Notes under the pieces: generated by a model
Told to the model about the DNA's origin: nothing
What the model saw: the letters and a program-made list of their open reading frames with translations, nothing else
Database searches by the model: none
In this document: one piece after another, positions 52,771-62,133 of the stretch
Layout: each line of letters opens with the position of its first letter
How positions within the stretch are numbered: the stretch's first letter is position 1
Translations under genes and position numbers: made by a program
NCBI RefSeq assembly: GCF_900106015.1
Contig: NZ_LT629797.1
Span: forward strand, 5,270,001 to 5,334,000
Reading direction: 5' to 3'
Length of the DNA stretch: 64,000 nucleotides
Source of the DNA: Pseudomonas sihuiensis
GTDB taxonomy: Bacteria > Pseudomonadota > Gammaproteobacteria > Pseudomonadales > Pseudomonadaceae

Positions 52771-54102
52771 GTGCATAACAACAATAACGGCTATCCCTCC
52801 AGTGCCCGAGCCTGGACCACTGTTGCCATCCTGATGGTGGCGTATGTCCTGTCCTTCGTTGATCGGCAGATTCTCAACTTGCTGGTCGAGCCCATTCGCC
52901 GCGATCTGGCGATCAATGACACGCAGATGAGCCTGCTGATGGGCCTGTCGTTCGCTCTGTTCTATACCGTGTGCGGCATTCCGCTGGGCCGTGTGGCCGA
53001 CACCCGCAGCCGGCGCGGGCTGATCGCTGTCGGCATTCTGTTCTGGAGCGCCGCTACCGCCGCCTGCGGCATGGCCAAGCTGTACTGGCAGTTCCTCCTG
53101 TGCCGCATCGGCGTGGGTGTGGGCGAGGCAGCGTTGTCGCCCGCCGCCTATTCGCTGATTGCCGACAGCTTTCCCGCCGAGCGCCGGGCCACGGCCATCA
53201 GCGTCTATTCCATGGGCGTCTACCTCGGCTCGGGCCTGGCCTTTCTGGTTGGCGGCCTAGTCATTCAGTTTGCCTCTGCGCAGGGCGACGTTACGTTGCC
53301 GGTGCTGGGTGAAGTGCGTCCCTGGCAGCTTATCTTCCTCATTCTTGGCGGTGCCGGCGTGCTCTTCACGTTGTTGATGTTCGCGGTCAAGGAGCCTGCT
53401 CGGCGTGGCGCCGGTGCTGGGGTGGCGGTGCCGCTCAGTGAAGTGGGGCGCTACATTCGTGCCAATCGACGTACCGTGCTGCTGCACAACTTCGGCTTCG
53501 CCGGTTTGGCCTTTGCCGGTTACGGTAGCGCCGCCTGGATACCGACCTTCTTCATCCGTACCCACGGTTGGGATGCCGGCCAGGTCGGCATTGTCTACGG
53601 CAGTATCGTCGCCGTGTTCGGTTGCCTGGGGATCGTCTTCGGTGGGCGACTGGCTGACTGGATGGCCAAGCGCGGGCGCAGCGATGCCAATATGCGTGTC
53701 GGCCTTTACGCGGCCCTGGGGGCCTTACCCATGGTGGTGCTGTATCCGTTGATGGACAGCGCATTCTGGGCCAGTGTGCTGATGGCCCCCACGGTGTTTT
53801 GCCTGAGCATGCCGTTCGGCGTGGCGCCTGCGGCGATCCAGGAAATCATGCCCAATTCGATGCGCGGCCAGGCGTCGGCCATCTATCTGTTCGTCATCAC
53901 CCTGATCGGCCTGGGAGTGGGGCCGACCGCCGTGGCGCTAGTCACAGACTTCGTCTTCGCCGATGACGCCGCGCTGCGCTATTCGCTGCTGATCATCACC
54001 ACCCTGGCAGTGTCGACGTCGATCATCCTGCTGGCCAAGAGCCTCAAGCCCTATCGCGAAAGCGTCACGCGGTTGGAGCAATGGGCCGCTAATCCAGCCT
54101 GA
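52771..54102 (+). CDS. MFS transporter, spinster-like
   Basis: The 443-residue protein has twelve apolar helices: first VAILMVAYVLSFVDRQILNL with the family's DRQ/DR signature, GRVADTRSRRG in loop 2-3, and GRLADWMAKRG in loop 8-9. Spinster-type MFS proteins export lipids or other amphiphiles; the substrate is unknown here. The start is GTG at 52771 (MHNNNNGYPSS), because GAGGAG lies about 7 bp upstream; the ATG at 52753 precedes that site. Confidence 0.85.
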   Translation: MHNNNNGYPSSARAWTTVAILMVAYVLSFVDRQILNLLVEPIRRDLAINDTQMSLLMGLSFALFYTVCGIPLGRVADTRSRRGLIAVGILFWSAATAACGMAKLYWQFLLCRIGVGVGEAALSPAAYSLIADSFPAERRATAISVYSMGVYLGSGLAFLVGGLVIQFASAQGDVTLPVLGEVRPWQLIFLILGGAGVLFTLLMFAVKEPARRGAGAGVAVPLSEVGRYIRANRRTVLLHNFGFAGLAFAGYGSAAWIPTFFIRTHGWDAGQVGIVYGSIVAVFGCLGIVFGGRLADWMAKRGRSDANMRVGLYAALGALPMVVLYPLMDSAFWASVLMAPTVFCLSMPFGVAPAAIQEIMPNSMRGQASAIYLFVITLIGLGVGPTAVALVTDFVFADDAALRYSLLIITTLAVSTSIILLAKSLKPYRESVTRLEQWAANPA

Positions 54103-54245
54103 GCAGGCGCATTTTCCTGCCGTGTCGTGCGTTGATCGGCACGATTTATGCGCCAGGGCACAGGCAACGTGGAATTTTTGCGCTTTACTGAGGTTCTGAG
54201 TGTTGCACGCGCCATTGGGGCGCGTGCCAGCCAGGGAACCTCTGC

Positions 54246-55019
54246 ATGGGAGCGAGGCCAGCGTCTGCTGCACACGGCAGGCCAATCAACAACTCGGTAT
54301 GTTTGCAGCGGTTAGTGCTGCCGGTGCTGGCTGTGCTGTTGCTGCTCAGCGGCTGCAGTGGTCGTCTGGATAACGATTCCATCCTGCACACGCGCAATCC
54401 GCTCAAACCCACCGAGGTGCTGCAGACGGACGTCGATCGCATGGCAACCCTGGCCATGCGTAACAACCTCAACAGCCTCTATCGGCTGATGAACAAGCTG
54501 TATCAACGTAACCCACGCGAGTGGCGCAAGAATTCCCTGCCCGACGCCGCTGCTGCCGAGCGCGCTATCCAGTACGCCATCGAACATAACCAGGACTGGC
54601 CAACCTTGGGCGGCCGACGTGATGTCGCTGCGCTGGATTATTCGCTGAGCCCGGCATTTCAGGGCGACCGCGTGGCAGCCTTCACCTATGCCATTGGCAG
54701 CATGCTGGTGACGGCTCACGGTGGCCGCACCGAGTTCTACCTGACCGACAGCTTCAATGCGCAGTTCATCCACAACGCCGCGCGCAATCTGGAGAAGGCC
54801 GGCTGGATGCTCTCGCAACGGCGTGACGCCACGGGCCAGCCAATGCTGCTATCCAACGAGTTCTCCGAGCAAGGCAACAACCTCAGCTATGCAGTGGAGT
54901 TCGGCAAGATGGTGGCGCGTCTCGATCTGCTCACCCATGTGCTGGAAGAGCGTTACCGGCGGATGGGCGCCAACTACGCCCAGAGCCTGTTTCTGCTGAA
55001 TTTCCTGCCGGTGCAGTGA
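54246..55019 (+). CDS. Lipoprotein of unknown function
   Basis: The 257-residue protein has a long N-region, apolar VLPVLAVLLLLSGC and a lipobox (Cys37). The mature part includes NPLKPTEVLQTDVDRMATLA and GGRTEFYLTDSFNAQFIHNA, ending SLFLLNFLPVQ. I recall similar uncharacterised Pseudomonas lipoproteins but no function. The ATG at 54246 has AGGGA about 8 bp upstream. Alternative non-ATG starts near 54300 would give a shorter signal peptide. Confidence 0.8.
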   Translation: MGARPASAAHGRPINNSVCLQRLVLPVLAVLLLLSGCSGRLDNDSILHTRNPLKPTEVLQTDVDRMATLAMRNNLNSLYRLMNKLYQRNPREWRKNSLPDAAAAERAIQYAIEHNQDWPTLGGRRDVAALDYSLSPAFQGDRVAAFTYAIGSMLVTAHGGRTEFYLTDSFNAQFIHNAARNLEKAGWMLSQRRDATGQPMLLSNEFSEQGNNLSYAVEFGKMVARLDLLTHVLEERYRRMGANYAQSLFLLNFLPVQ

Positions 55020-55054
55020 GCGGGCCGCCACCCGTTGCGAGCGGCGGCGGAGCG

Positions 55055-55396
55055 TCACACCTTGCGTACGAACTCGGACTTGAGCTTCATCGCGCCGATG
55101 CCATCGATCTTGCAGTCGATGTCGTGATCGCCGTCGACCAGGCGAATGTTCTTCACCTTGGTGCCGACCTTGACCACCAGTGACGAGCCCTTGACCTTGA
55201 GGTCCTTGATCACGGTGATGGTGTCGCCGTCCTGCAGCAGGTTGCCAACCGAATCCTTGATCACCCGCGCGTCATCACCGCCGTCGGTATTCTCGCCAGC
55301 TTTCCACTCATGGGCGCACTCGGGGCAGACCAGTTGATCGCCGTCTTCGTAGGTGTATTCGGAGTTGCATTTGGGGCAGGGCGGCAGAGCGGTCAA
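55055..55396 (-). CDS. yjdM: YjdM/PhnA family zinc-ribbon protein
   Basis: The 113-residue protein has an N-terminal zinc ribbon ([21 protein letters not shown]) and a C-terminal PhnA domain ([40 protein letters not shown]). Despite the old PhnA name (alkylphosphonate uptake) it is not an established phosphonate enzyme. It stands alone. Confidence 0.92.
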   Translation of the reverse strand: MTALPPCPKCNSEYTYEDGDQLVCPECAHEWKAGENTDGGDDARVIKDSVGNLLQDGDTITVIKDLKVKGSSLVVKVGTKVKNIRLVDGDHDIDCKIDGIGAMKLKSEFVRKV

Positions 55397-55655
55397 GGGG
55401 TGTCCTCGGTGCAGTGAGAAACCGCAGATTATATAGGGTTTTGTTCGCTGGCGTCGCTCTAGGACCTGCAGCCCTTGAGATACGGGTGTTTTAAATATTG
55501 GACTTCTTGCCAGGCGGTAGTTTGCCTGGATTGCCCTTAGAGCGCCTTTTAATGGGCGTTCACTTGTTGTGCGATAAATGGCTTACCAGAAAATCTTGAG
55601 CAGATTTGTTTGACATATTTTACGGCTCGGGCAGACTGGCTGCAGATTCCGTTGC
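55397..55655. other. Intergenic region upstream of the structured leader
   Basis: No gene is seen. A TTGACA at 55610-55615 could be a -35 for the leader RNA, but the sequence 17 bp on (AGACTG) is a poor -10. The first ~200 bp are AT-richer, in keeping with a promoter region. Confidence 0.35.
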
Positions 55656-55849
55656 CGAACCGGGTAGCGGGCAGCGTCGCTGCAGCCCCCTCTCTGGATG
55701 GAGTTGACCCGGTTCGAGCCGCCGTCGGAAGGCGGCACTCAGGCTCAGGATGAGTCTCGGTGCACGGGGTTAGCCAAACAGGCCGGAGGTGCTACAGCAG
55801 AGTGTTCTGCTGGCTACCGGTCTGCACAGCAACGATAGGCCCGGCCTGT
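55656..55849 (+). ncRNA. Structured 5' leader of puuD-like gene, candidate riboregulator
   Basis: Several long perfect pairings fit one fold. P1 is CGAACCGGGT (55656-55665) with ACCCGGTTCG (55707-55716), enclosing GCAGC-GTC-GCTGC (55671-55683). P3 is GCCGCC/GGCGGC (55718-55723/55731-55736). P4 is ACAGGCCGG (55778-55786) with CCGGCCTGT (55841-55849), enclosing CAGCAGA-GTGT-TCTGCTG (55795-55812). P4 ends 4 bp before the AAGGTG ribosome site of the 55863 gene, so folding could control translation. A 46-codon ATG frame at 55698 inside it has no ribosome site. It matches no RNA family I can name. Confidence 0.5.
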
Positions 55850-55862
55850 CCCAAGGTGACGT

Positions 55863-56672
55863 ATGTCCGACAACAAGATCCGCAGCACTCCTAGCAAGAA
55901 CAATCTCCGCAAGCCCGTCGTGTTGATGTCCATGGGCGCTCAAGAGCGCAAGGGCCACGACTATCAAGTAATGACTCACAAATACATCCAGCCTCTGGTC
56001 GAGTTCTCCGGTTGCGTGCCGGTATTGGTGCCCACCTGCTGCGGCATCGAGGATCTCGAGCAGTATCTGGATATGGCCGATGGTGTTTACCTCACCGGTG
56101 CCGGCAGCAACATCGACCCGGCGCTCTATGGTCAGGAGAACGAAACACCGAACAAGGGCCAGGATCGCGACCGCGACCTGTTCGATCTACCGCTGATTCG
56201 TGCCGCCATCGCTCGCGGTCTGCCGATCTTCGGCATCTGCCGTGGCATGCAGGAAATCAACGTGGCGCTGGGCGGCGACATCTACCAGAAGGTCTACGCC
56301 GAGCCTGGTTTCAACGACCATCGCGAAAACCCCGATGATCCGGTCGAGGTGCAGTACGCAGCCAGCCACAGCGTGCGTCCGGTGGCTGGCAGCTGGTTCG
56401 CCGAGTTGATGGGCAAGGACGAGATTCAGGTCAACTCCCTGCACGGCCAGGCGATTCGCAACCTGGGCAAGGGACTGGAAGTGCTGGCCACCGCCGAGGA
56501 TGGCCTGATCGAGGCGATCCACGCGCCGAGCCTGTCCCCCTTCCTGTTCGCGGTGCAGTGGCACCCGGAATGGCAGGCGGCGAAGAACCCGGATTCGGTG
56601 AAGATCTTCCAGGCCTTCGGTGACGCCTGTCACCGCCGAGTAGCTTCGCGCAGCAGTCGTCAGGCGGCCTGA
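55863..56672 (+). CDS. Gamma-glutamyl-gamma-aminobutyrate hydrolase family (PuuD/SpuA)
   Basis: This 269-residue class I glutamine-amidotransferase-fold hydrolase has nucleophile Cys126 in GICRGMQE and His234/Glu236 in VQWHPEW. The family cleaves gamma-Glu-GABA in polyamine breakdown (PuuD in E. coli, SpuA and PauD in Pseudomonas). It stands alone, without glutamylpolyamine synthetase or oxidase genes nearby. AAGGTG lies before the ATG, directly after a long stem of the leader. Confidence 0.88.
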   Translation: MSDNKIRSTPSKNNLRKPVVLMSMGAQERKGHDYQVMTHKYIQPLVEFSGCVPVLVPTCCGIEDLEQYLDMADGVYLTGAGSNIDPALYGQENETPNKGQDRDRDLFDLPLIRAAIARGLPIFGICRGMQEINVALGGDIYQKVYAEPGFNDHRENPDDPVEVQYAASHSVRPVAGSWFAELMGKDEIQVNSLHGQAIRNLGKGLEVLATAEDGLIEAIHAPSLSPFLFAVQWHPEWQAAKNPDSVKIFQAFGDACHRRVASRSSRQAA

Positions 56673-56698
56673 TCGCCGTGTAACCGCCGGCTCCTGCT

Positions 56699-57172
56699 TC
56701 AGTAGGGGCTTGGCGGTTGCGGCCAGTTCAGGATACCGCTGTCACTGAAGCGGCGGGTGCCGAACAGGCCGTCGGCGAGTTTGCCACGCAGCATGTAGGG
56801 CACCTCCTGGCCAGGTTGATAACCGGCCACGCCCCACGCCTGACGCATCACTGAAAACGCTGAAATGCTCACCGGTACGCTCAATACCGTCTCGCCGAAA
56901 CGTGGCACGCTGCCGCTCTGGTCGCTGACGCCACTGGCCAGCGGCTGGCCGTTCACATCCAGATCCAGTGCCATGCCGTTGAAACTCACCGCGCTGTCAT
57001 TGGGGTTCTGCACCCGTAGCTTGACCGCGAAGCGTACCTCCAGGCCCTGACCGGGCAACGGTTCCAGGCCGACCAGGTCGACCCGTAGCGGATCACGATT
57101 GCTCAGGCTGGCGCAGGCGCTCAGGCCTGCTGCAAGTAGGGCAACGAGGCAAAGACGAAGCAGACGGTGCAT
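56699..57172 (-). CDS. LEA type 2 (WHy-domain) lipoprotein
   Basis: The 157-residue protein has lipobox LSAC (Cys20) and a water-stress WHy/LEA14-type beta domain: VRFAVKLRVQNPNDSAVSFN, GMALDLDVNGQPLASGV and ETVLSVPVSISAF. Such proteins are linked to desiccation and surface stress, but the role is not proven in Pseudomonas. Confidence 0.88.
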   Translation of the reverse strand: MHRLLRLCLVALLAAGLSACASLSNRDPLRVDLVGLEPLPGQGLEVRFAVKLRVQNPNDSAVSFNGMALDLDVNGQPLASGVSDQSGSVPRFGETVLSVPVSISAFSVMRQAWGVAGYQPGQEVPYMLRGKLADGLFGTRRFSDSGILNWPQPPSPY

Positions 57173-57226
57173 GGTGATCTTCCCTGGACGTTATGAGTTC
57201 AGGATAGAAGACCACTGCACGCGCCA

Positions 57227-58072
57227 TTAGCTCCCGGCACGTTGCCGACTGCCCAGTACCAGCGCGATACCGCCGAGCACGGCAACGGCGCTCAAGGTCA
57301 GGCGCAGAGACAGCGCTTCGCTCAGCAGCAGGCTGCCGCCGAGCGCGGCGAGAATCGGCACGCTCAACTGCACCGTGGCGGCCTGACTGGCGCGCAGGCC
57401 GGGCAGCGCGCTGTACCAGATGGCGTAACCGACACCCGAGGTCAGGGCGCCGGACAACACCGCGTAGAACAGGCCAGGCCCATCCCAGTTCAGTTGCGAC
57501 AACAGCACCAGCGCCAGCAGCACGGCCAGCGGTGCCGCACGCAGAAAGTTACCGGTGGTCACGGCCAGCGGATCACCCTGGCCGCGCCCGAGCAGCGAGT
57601 ACGCGCCCCAGGCCACGCCGGCCAGCAGCATCAGCAAGGCCGCCAGCAGCGGGGGCGCACTGGCACCGGGTAGCAGCAGCGCCAGCAGGCCGGCCGTGGC
57701 CAGCGCCGTACCGAGACTGGTGCCCAGCCCCAGACGCTCGCCACGCAGCAAGCCCCACAGCAGCATGCTCAACTGCACGGCGCCGAACAGCAGTAGGGCG
57801 CCGACGCCGGTATCCAGTTGCAGGTAAGCAAAGGAGAAGGCCGCCGCATAGGTGAACAGCGCCAGCGCGCCAGGCCAATTGCCGGCGATGGGTTGCCCGG
57901 TCTGCCTCAGCTTGAGCAGCAGCCACAGCGTCAGGGCGCCGGCGAGCAGGCGGATAGCCGTGAAACTGGCCGCGTCGATTTCCGTTTCACGCAGCGCCAG
58001 GCGGCACAGTAGCGAGTTGCCGGCGAAGGCCAGCATGGCGAGGCAGGTAAGCAGCAGGATACGCGGTGGCAT
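57227..58072 (-). CDS. EamA/DMT-family transporter
   Basis: The 281-residue protein has ten apolar helices in two EamA halves (LAMLAFAGNSLLCRLALRET first; LLMLLAGVAWGAYSLLGRGQ second). It is a probable metabolite exporter with unknown substrate. It is unrelated in sequence detail to the other EamA protein at 14808 beyond the fold. Confidence 0.88.
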   Translation of the reverse strand: MPPRILLLTCLAMLAFAGNSLLCRLALRETEIDAASFTAIRLLAGALTLWLLLKLRQTGQPIAGNWPGALALFTYAAAFSFAYLQLDTGVGALLLFGAVQLSMLLWGLLRGERLGLGTSLGTALATAGLLALLLPGASAPPLLAALLMLLAGVAWGAYSLLGRGQGDPLAVTTGNFLRAAPLAVLLALVLLSQLNWDGPGLFYAVLSGALTSGVGYAIWYSALPGLRASQAATVQLSVPILAALGGSLLLSEALSLRLTLSAVAVLGGIALVLGSRQRAGS

Positions 58073-58192
58073 CGTCCATCCTTGGGTGAAGGTCTGGTGA
58101 TGCTGGGCAGCTAATCACGTCAGGCTGCCCGATGGCATTGGCAGAAGGTCGCAAGTTGCTGCGACCTTGGCCAGTAAGCGCGCAGGCGCGTC

Positions 58193-58999
58193 TCAGAAGT
58201 GTGCCTTGACTAACAGGCTGGCGGTGTTCTGGTCGGTCGAACCGACGAAGTTGTCGCTGACGAAACCGCCGTCCTTGATACCGTACTTGTTCTTCCAGTA
58301 GTCGTACTCGATACCCACGTACAGCTGCTTCTCGCCCCACTTCAGCGCCTTGCCCAGGTCGTACTTGATCTGTGGGTTGAAGTGCAGGTTGGCGTGGTAG
58401 TCGCCACGGCGATTGCTGTCGTTGTCCACCACCCAGTCCATGAAACCGTCGATGAGAATGTCCGATTCGCCTACCGGGATGGTGTAGCTCCACACCGGGG
58501 TGATCTGCCAGACGTTGCTGCCAGGGCGGCTGCCATCGGTGGTACGCAGGTAGGTGTTGAGCTGGAAGTAGTCGAAGCCGGGGATGTCCAGGTCGACCGC
58601 CGGGCCGATCAGGTAGGACTCGACGTCGTCTTCACCGAACTCGTAGGTGGTGGAGATCAGCACGTCCTTGATCGGGCCGAAGGAGAAGTCGGCACCGGTG
58701 ATCTTGCCCAACGAGAAGCGCGGGCTGAACTCGCCATAGAAGGTGTGGCCGTCACCGGCGCCGTTGGTGGCATCGGTGTTGTATTTGATCACGTCGACGA
58801 ACAGGAACAGGTCACCGAAGCTCCAGCCGCTGGCGTGCTCGAAGGTGACGGTCTGCTGAATCTCCGGGTCGATCTTGAAGTCCTGGCCATAGAGGTAGGT
58901 CAGGCTGTTGTTCTGCCACTGCAGCAGATCGCCGGCGACGGCCTGACCGCCTGCCAGCAGACCGCCGGCGAGCGCCAGCGAAGAGAGAGTGCGATTCAT
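58193..58999 (-). CDS. Tsx-like nucleoside-specific outer-membrane porin (OmpK family)
   Basis: The 268-residue beta-barrel has a signal peptide (GGQAVAG) and a terminal Phe (LLVKAHF). Family segments are QWQNNSLTYLYGQDFKIDPE, TFYGEFSPRFSLGKITG and YVGIEYDYWKNKYGI. Tsx-type channels admit nucleosides; the actual substrate here is inferred from the family only. It has an AT-rich upstream region to 59220 and no operon partner. Confidence 0.9.
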   Translation of the reverse strand: MNRTLSSLALAGGLLAGGQAVAGDLLQWQNNSLTYLYGQDFKIDPEIQQTVTFEHASGWSFGDLFLFVDVIKYNTDATNGAGDGHTFYGEFSPRFSLGKITGADFSFGPIKDVLISTTYEFGEDDVESYLIGPAVDLDIPGFDYFQLNTYLRTTDGSRPGSNVWQITPVWSYTIPVGESDILIDGFMDWVVDNDSNRRGDYHANLHFNPQIKYDLGKALKWGEKQLYVGIEYDYWKNKYGIKDGGFVSDNFVGSTDQNTASLLVKAHF

Positions 59000-59139
59000 G
59001 AAAGCTCCTGATGGTTAAGACGTGTCGTTATGATTTTTAAACCTGTCCATACGGTCAGGCTGGAGCTGCTAGAGCAAAAACGGCGCCAATTCTATATGTC
59101 GTAAATAGTCTTTTAAAATCAATTGGATGAAGAAATTTA

Positions 59140-59175
59140 TGCAGAGTGCGTTGGGCGCCGCTCTGCACTTTTTCT
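59140..59175 (-). terminator. Possible terminator after the RpiR-type gene
   Basis: TGCAGAG and CTCTGCA arms lie around a 14-bp centre in the 59000-59220 gap, flanked by TAAATTTCTTC on the minus strand. Loop length and weak T-run make it doubtful. The rest of the gap shows no gene. Confidence 0.35.
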
Positions 59176-59220
59176 GATCGTTGAGACAGCTTTGGCTTTG
59201 ACTTGGTGCGTATCGTCAGC

Positions 59221-60150
59221 TCAGGGGCGCCGTTTGCGAGGCTTGCGCGGCGCGCGCTCGGTGCCGGGTACGTGCAGATAGGCCATGACGCTTTCGGTCA
59301 GTTCCTGGGCGAGGCTTACCGCCTCCTTGTTACGCGCCATGACACCTGCCACCAGGGCTTCGATCAGGGCCAGCACGGCGGCATTGGAGCTGATCAGCAC
59401 CGGGTGTTCGGCGGGGGCGAACAGGCTGTACTCGGCGATCTCCACCAGCGGCGAGGCGGGCGAGTCGGTGATGGCCAGCACGCAGGCGCCGCGTTCGCGG
59501 GCAAAACGCGCCAGTTGCAGGGTGTCGAGCGAATAGCGCGGCAGGGAGATGGTCAGCAGCACGTCGCGCTCGGTGATGGCGGCCAGGCGGTAGGCGGCGT
59601 TCTCGTTGCCGCCTTCCATACTGATGGCGGTGGCGTCATCGCAGAAGGGCACCAGGTTGGCCGCAGCCAGGCCGGCCATGTAGGCGCTGTTGCCGAAGCC
59701 GAGAATGTAGATGCGGCGCGCCCCGAGCAGGCGCCCGATCACTGCCTCGAACACGGCGGCGTCATTGTTGCTGGCCGCCGCGCCGAGATTGCTGCTGGCG
59801 ATCTGCAGATGTTCATGCAGACCGAAGGCCCCGTCCGGGCGCTGCGCCAGCTCGTCGCGCAGCTTGTCCACCGGCGACACCATGTCCTGCAGGGTGGCGA
59901 CCAGCTCGGCCTTCAGGCTGATGTAGCCGCGCAGCTCCATGGCCTTGGCCAGACGGTTGACCGCCGCAGGCGAGGTCTGCGTGGCCTGCGCCAGCTCTTC
60001 GATGGTCAGAGTTGCGGCCTTCAGCGGATGGCGCAGGATGAAGTCGGCCACCTTGCGCAGCGAGGGCTGCAGCTGTGGCGCGACCTCGGCCAGCTTGCGC
60101 AGGATGGGGGCGCTGTAAACGGTGGCGGAAGACGACGAGCTGCTCGGCAT
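59221..60150 (-). CDS. MurR/RpiR-family transcriptional regulator
   Basis: The 309-residue protein has an N-terminal RpiR helix-turn-helix (LRKVADFILRHPLKAATLTI, ELAQATQTSPAAVNRLAKAM) and a C-terminal SIS phosphosugar-binding domain (RIYILGFGNSAYMAGLAAAN). It lies directly downstream of the ABC transporter operon in the same orientation and is its likely regulator. RpiR proteins usually sense sugar phosphates, but several control amino-acid or opine uptake genes. Confidence 0.9.
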   Translation of the reverse strand: MPSSSSSSATVYSAPILRKLAEVAPQLQPSLRKVADFILRHPLKAATLTIEELAQATQTSPAAVNRLAKAMELRGYISLKAELVATLQDMVSPVDKLRDELAQRPDGAFGLHEHLQIASSNLGAAASNNDAAVFEAVIGRLLGARRIYILGFGNSAYMAGLAAANLVPFCDDATAISMEGGNENAAYRLAAITERDVLLTISLPRYSLDTLQLARFARERGACVLAITDSPASPLVEIAEYSLFAPAEHPVLISSNAAVLALIEALVAGVMARNKEAVSLAQELTESVMAYLHVPGTERAPRKPRKRRP

Positions 60151-60219
60151 GGCTGGGCTGATCCGGTCTGGCGATGGCGCGCAGTGTATCCGAAGCCGCC
60201 CGCCGTGCGCCTGTTTCGC

Positions 60220-60984
60220 TTACTTGAGGCTGCCGCAGAGAAACTGCTGCAGGCGCTCGGACTGCGGGTTGGCCAATACCTCGCGCGGGTGGCCCTGTTC
60301 TTCCACCAGACCCTTGTGCAGGAACATCAGCTGGTTGGACACCTCGCGGGCAAAACCCATTTCGTGGGTCACCACCACCATGGTGCGACCTTCGGTGGCC
60401 AGGTCCTGCATTACCTTGAGCACCTCGCCGACCAGCTCGGGGTCGAGGGCCGAGGTGGGCTCGTCGAACAGCATCACCTCCGGCTCCATGGCCAGGGCGC
60501 GGGCGATGGCTACGCGCTGCTGCTCGCCGCCGGACATGTGCGCCGGGTAGGCGTCCTTGCGGTGCGCGACGCCGACCTTGGCCAGGTAGTGCTCGGCCCT
60601 GTCGCGCGCCTCGGCCTTGCTCTGACCGAGTACGTGCACCGGCGCTTCCATGACGTTGTCCAGGGCGCTCATGTGCGACCACAGATTGAAGTGCTGGAAC
60701 ACCATGGCCAGACGCGAGCGCATACGCTGCAACTGCTTGGCGTCGGCGGCCTTGAGCGCGCCGCCGCGATTGGCGACCAGCCTGAGCTCTTCGCCATTGA
60801 GCTGGATGCGACCGGCATGCGGCTGCTCCAGCAGGTTGATGCAGCGCAGGAAGGTGCTCTTGCCCGAGCCGCTGGAGCCGATGATGCTGATCACGTCGCC
60901 GGCCTTGGCAGCCATCGATACGCCGCGGATCACCTCGTGGCTACCGTAGCGTTTGTGCAGGTCCTGAACTTCGAGTTTGTACAT
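60220..60984 (-). CDS. Polar amino-acid ABC transporter, ATP-binding subunit
   Basis: The 254-residue HisP/GlnQ-type ATPase has Walker A GSSGSGKS (36-43), Q-loop VFQHFNLWSH, signature MSGGEQQR and Walker B VMLFDEPTS. It powers the two permeases at 62134 and 62841 with the binding protein at 63594. It is separated from them by the AstE-like hydrolase gene. Confidence 0.95.
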   Translation of the reverse strand: MYKLEVQDLHKRYGSHEVIRGVSMAAKAGDVISIIGSSGSGKSTFLRCINLLEQPHAGRIQLNGEELRLVANRGGALKAADAKQLQRMRSRLAMVFQHFNLWSHMSALDNVMEAPVHVLGQSKAEARDRAEHYLAKVGVAHRKDAYPAHMSGGEQQRVAIARALAMEPEVMLFDEPTSALDPELVGEVLKVMQDLATEGRTMVVVTHEMGFAREVSNQLMFLHKGLVEEQGHPREVLANPQSERLQQFLCGSLK

Positions 60985-61008
60985 GTTGTTGTTCTCTTAG
61001 GGCATGAG

Positions 61009-62121
61009 TCAGTCGCTGAGCAGGCGACCCTGGCGAATGGGCGTTGCCCCGGCGACCTTGGCCAGCCACAGGCCGGGGCGGGCGAAGCGCATGCGCTCGC
61101 GGGCATAGAGCACGCCGCAGGTTTCGGCGCGGACGATGCTGTGCTGCTCGCTCAAGGGGTCGATCACCTCGAACAGTGCCTCGCCGTGTTCGACCCACTC
61201 GCCCGGCTGCTTGAAGAAGCTGACCACGCCCGGATGTGGGGCGAGGGCGTACTGCGCGCCGGCAAAGGGCGTGGCCTCGCAGCAGTGTTCCGGCGCTGCC
61301 GGCCAGTCGCCGGCGATCAGTCCCCGCTCGGCGAGGAAGGCCAGAATCGCCTCGGCGCTGGCTACCGCGCGTTCGGCTTCGGTGTCGGCCATGCCGCCCA
61401 GCTCTACGGTGGTGGCCAGGCAGGCCAGGGGAATCTCGGCTTCGGGGAAACGCTGGCGCAGTCGTTGCCAGGGCATGGCGCAGGCCTCGTCGAACGAGCT
61501 GCCGCCGGAATCCTCGGCCAGCAGCACCGCGCCGGCCTGCAGACGCGCCGCCAGAGGGCGCAGGGCCGGCCAGTGCTGCGGCGCGCTGTACAGGTGCACC
61601 GCGGCCTCGAAGTCGCAGTGCAGGTCGAGCACGATGTCGGCATCGCAGGCATGACGCAGCAGCAGACGCTGCATGCCTTCCAGCTCCGAGGCCGGCGCGG
61701 GCAGGGCGTCCAGCGCCTCGTTCATGGCGCGGCGAATCAGGCGCACGTTGCTCGCTTCGTCGCTGCCCAGGTGCCCCTCCACATGCGCTGCGACCGCGGC
61801 CGCCAGATCGACGAAATCGCGGTTGAAGTTCCTGCCGCTGGCGAATTCGAAGCGGCCCTGGACCGCCGCCTGGAACAGCTGGCTCAGGCCAATGGGGTTG
61901 GCCACCGGTACCAGTTCGATCACGCCGGTCAGGCGTCCGGCGCTTTCCAGCTGCTGCAGACGACGCCTGAGTTCCACCGCCACGCGCATGCCCGGCAGCT
62001 CGTCGGCATGCAGGCTGGCCTGGATGTAGGCCTTGCACGGGCCGCTGCCGTAACGCAGCACGCTGAGGTGACGGCTGGTTCCGGTCGGGCTCCAGGGCAG
62101 TGGATGGTCGATACGTTGCAT
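61009..62121 (-). CDS. Succinylglutamate desuccinylase/aspartoacylase-family hydrolase
   Basis: The 370-residue M14-type zinc amidohydrolase has ASLHADELPGM (His-x2-Glu metal site), NFNRDFVDL, VLDLHCDFEA (second metal His) and VELGGMADTEAE (catalytic Glu region). A C-terminal beta domain holds PHPGVVSFFKQPGEWVEHGE. These enzymes release amino acids from N-acyl or similar conjugates. Lying inside an amino-acid ABC operon, it probably processes the imported compound in the cytoplasm; the real substrate is unknown. Confidence 0.88.
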   Translation of the reverse strand: MQRIDHPLPWSPTGTSRHLSVLRYGSGPCKAYIQASLHADELPGMRVAVELRRRLQQLESAGRLTGVIELVPVANPIGLSQLFQAAVQGRFEFASGRNFNRDFVDLAAAVAAHVEGHLGSDEASNVRLIRRAMNEALDALPAPASELEGMQRLLLRHACDADIVLDLHCDFEAAVHLYSAPQHWPALRPLAARLQAGAVLLAEDSGGSSFDEACAMPWQRLRQRFPEAEIPLACLATTVELGGMADTEAERAVASAEAILAFLAERGLIAGDWPAAPEHCCEATPFAGAQYALAPHPGVVSFFKQPGEWVEHGEALFEVIDPLSEQHSIVRAETCGVLYARERMRFARPGLWLAKVAGATPIRQGRLLSD

Positions 62122-62133
62122 AGGGCTTCCTTG

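Noticed and set aside
55698..55838. 46-codon frame MELTRFEPPSEGG... in the puuD leader
   Set aside because: No ribosome site, and the same bases form the long leader stems, so the RNA-structure reading is preferred.
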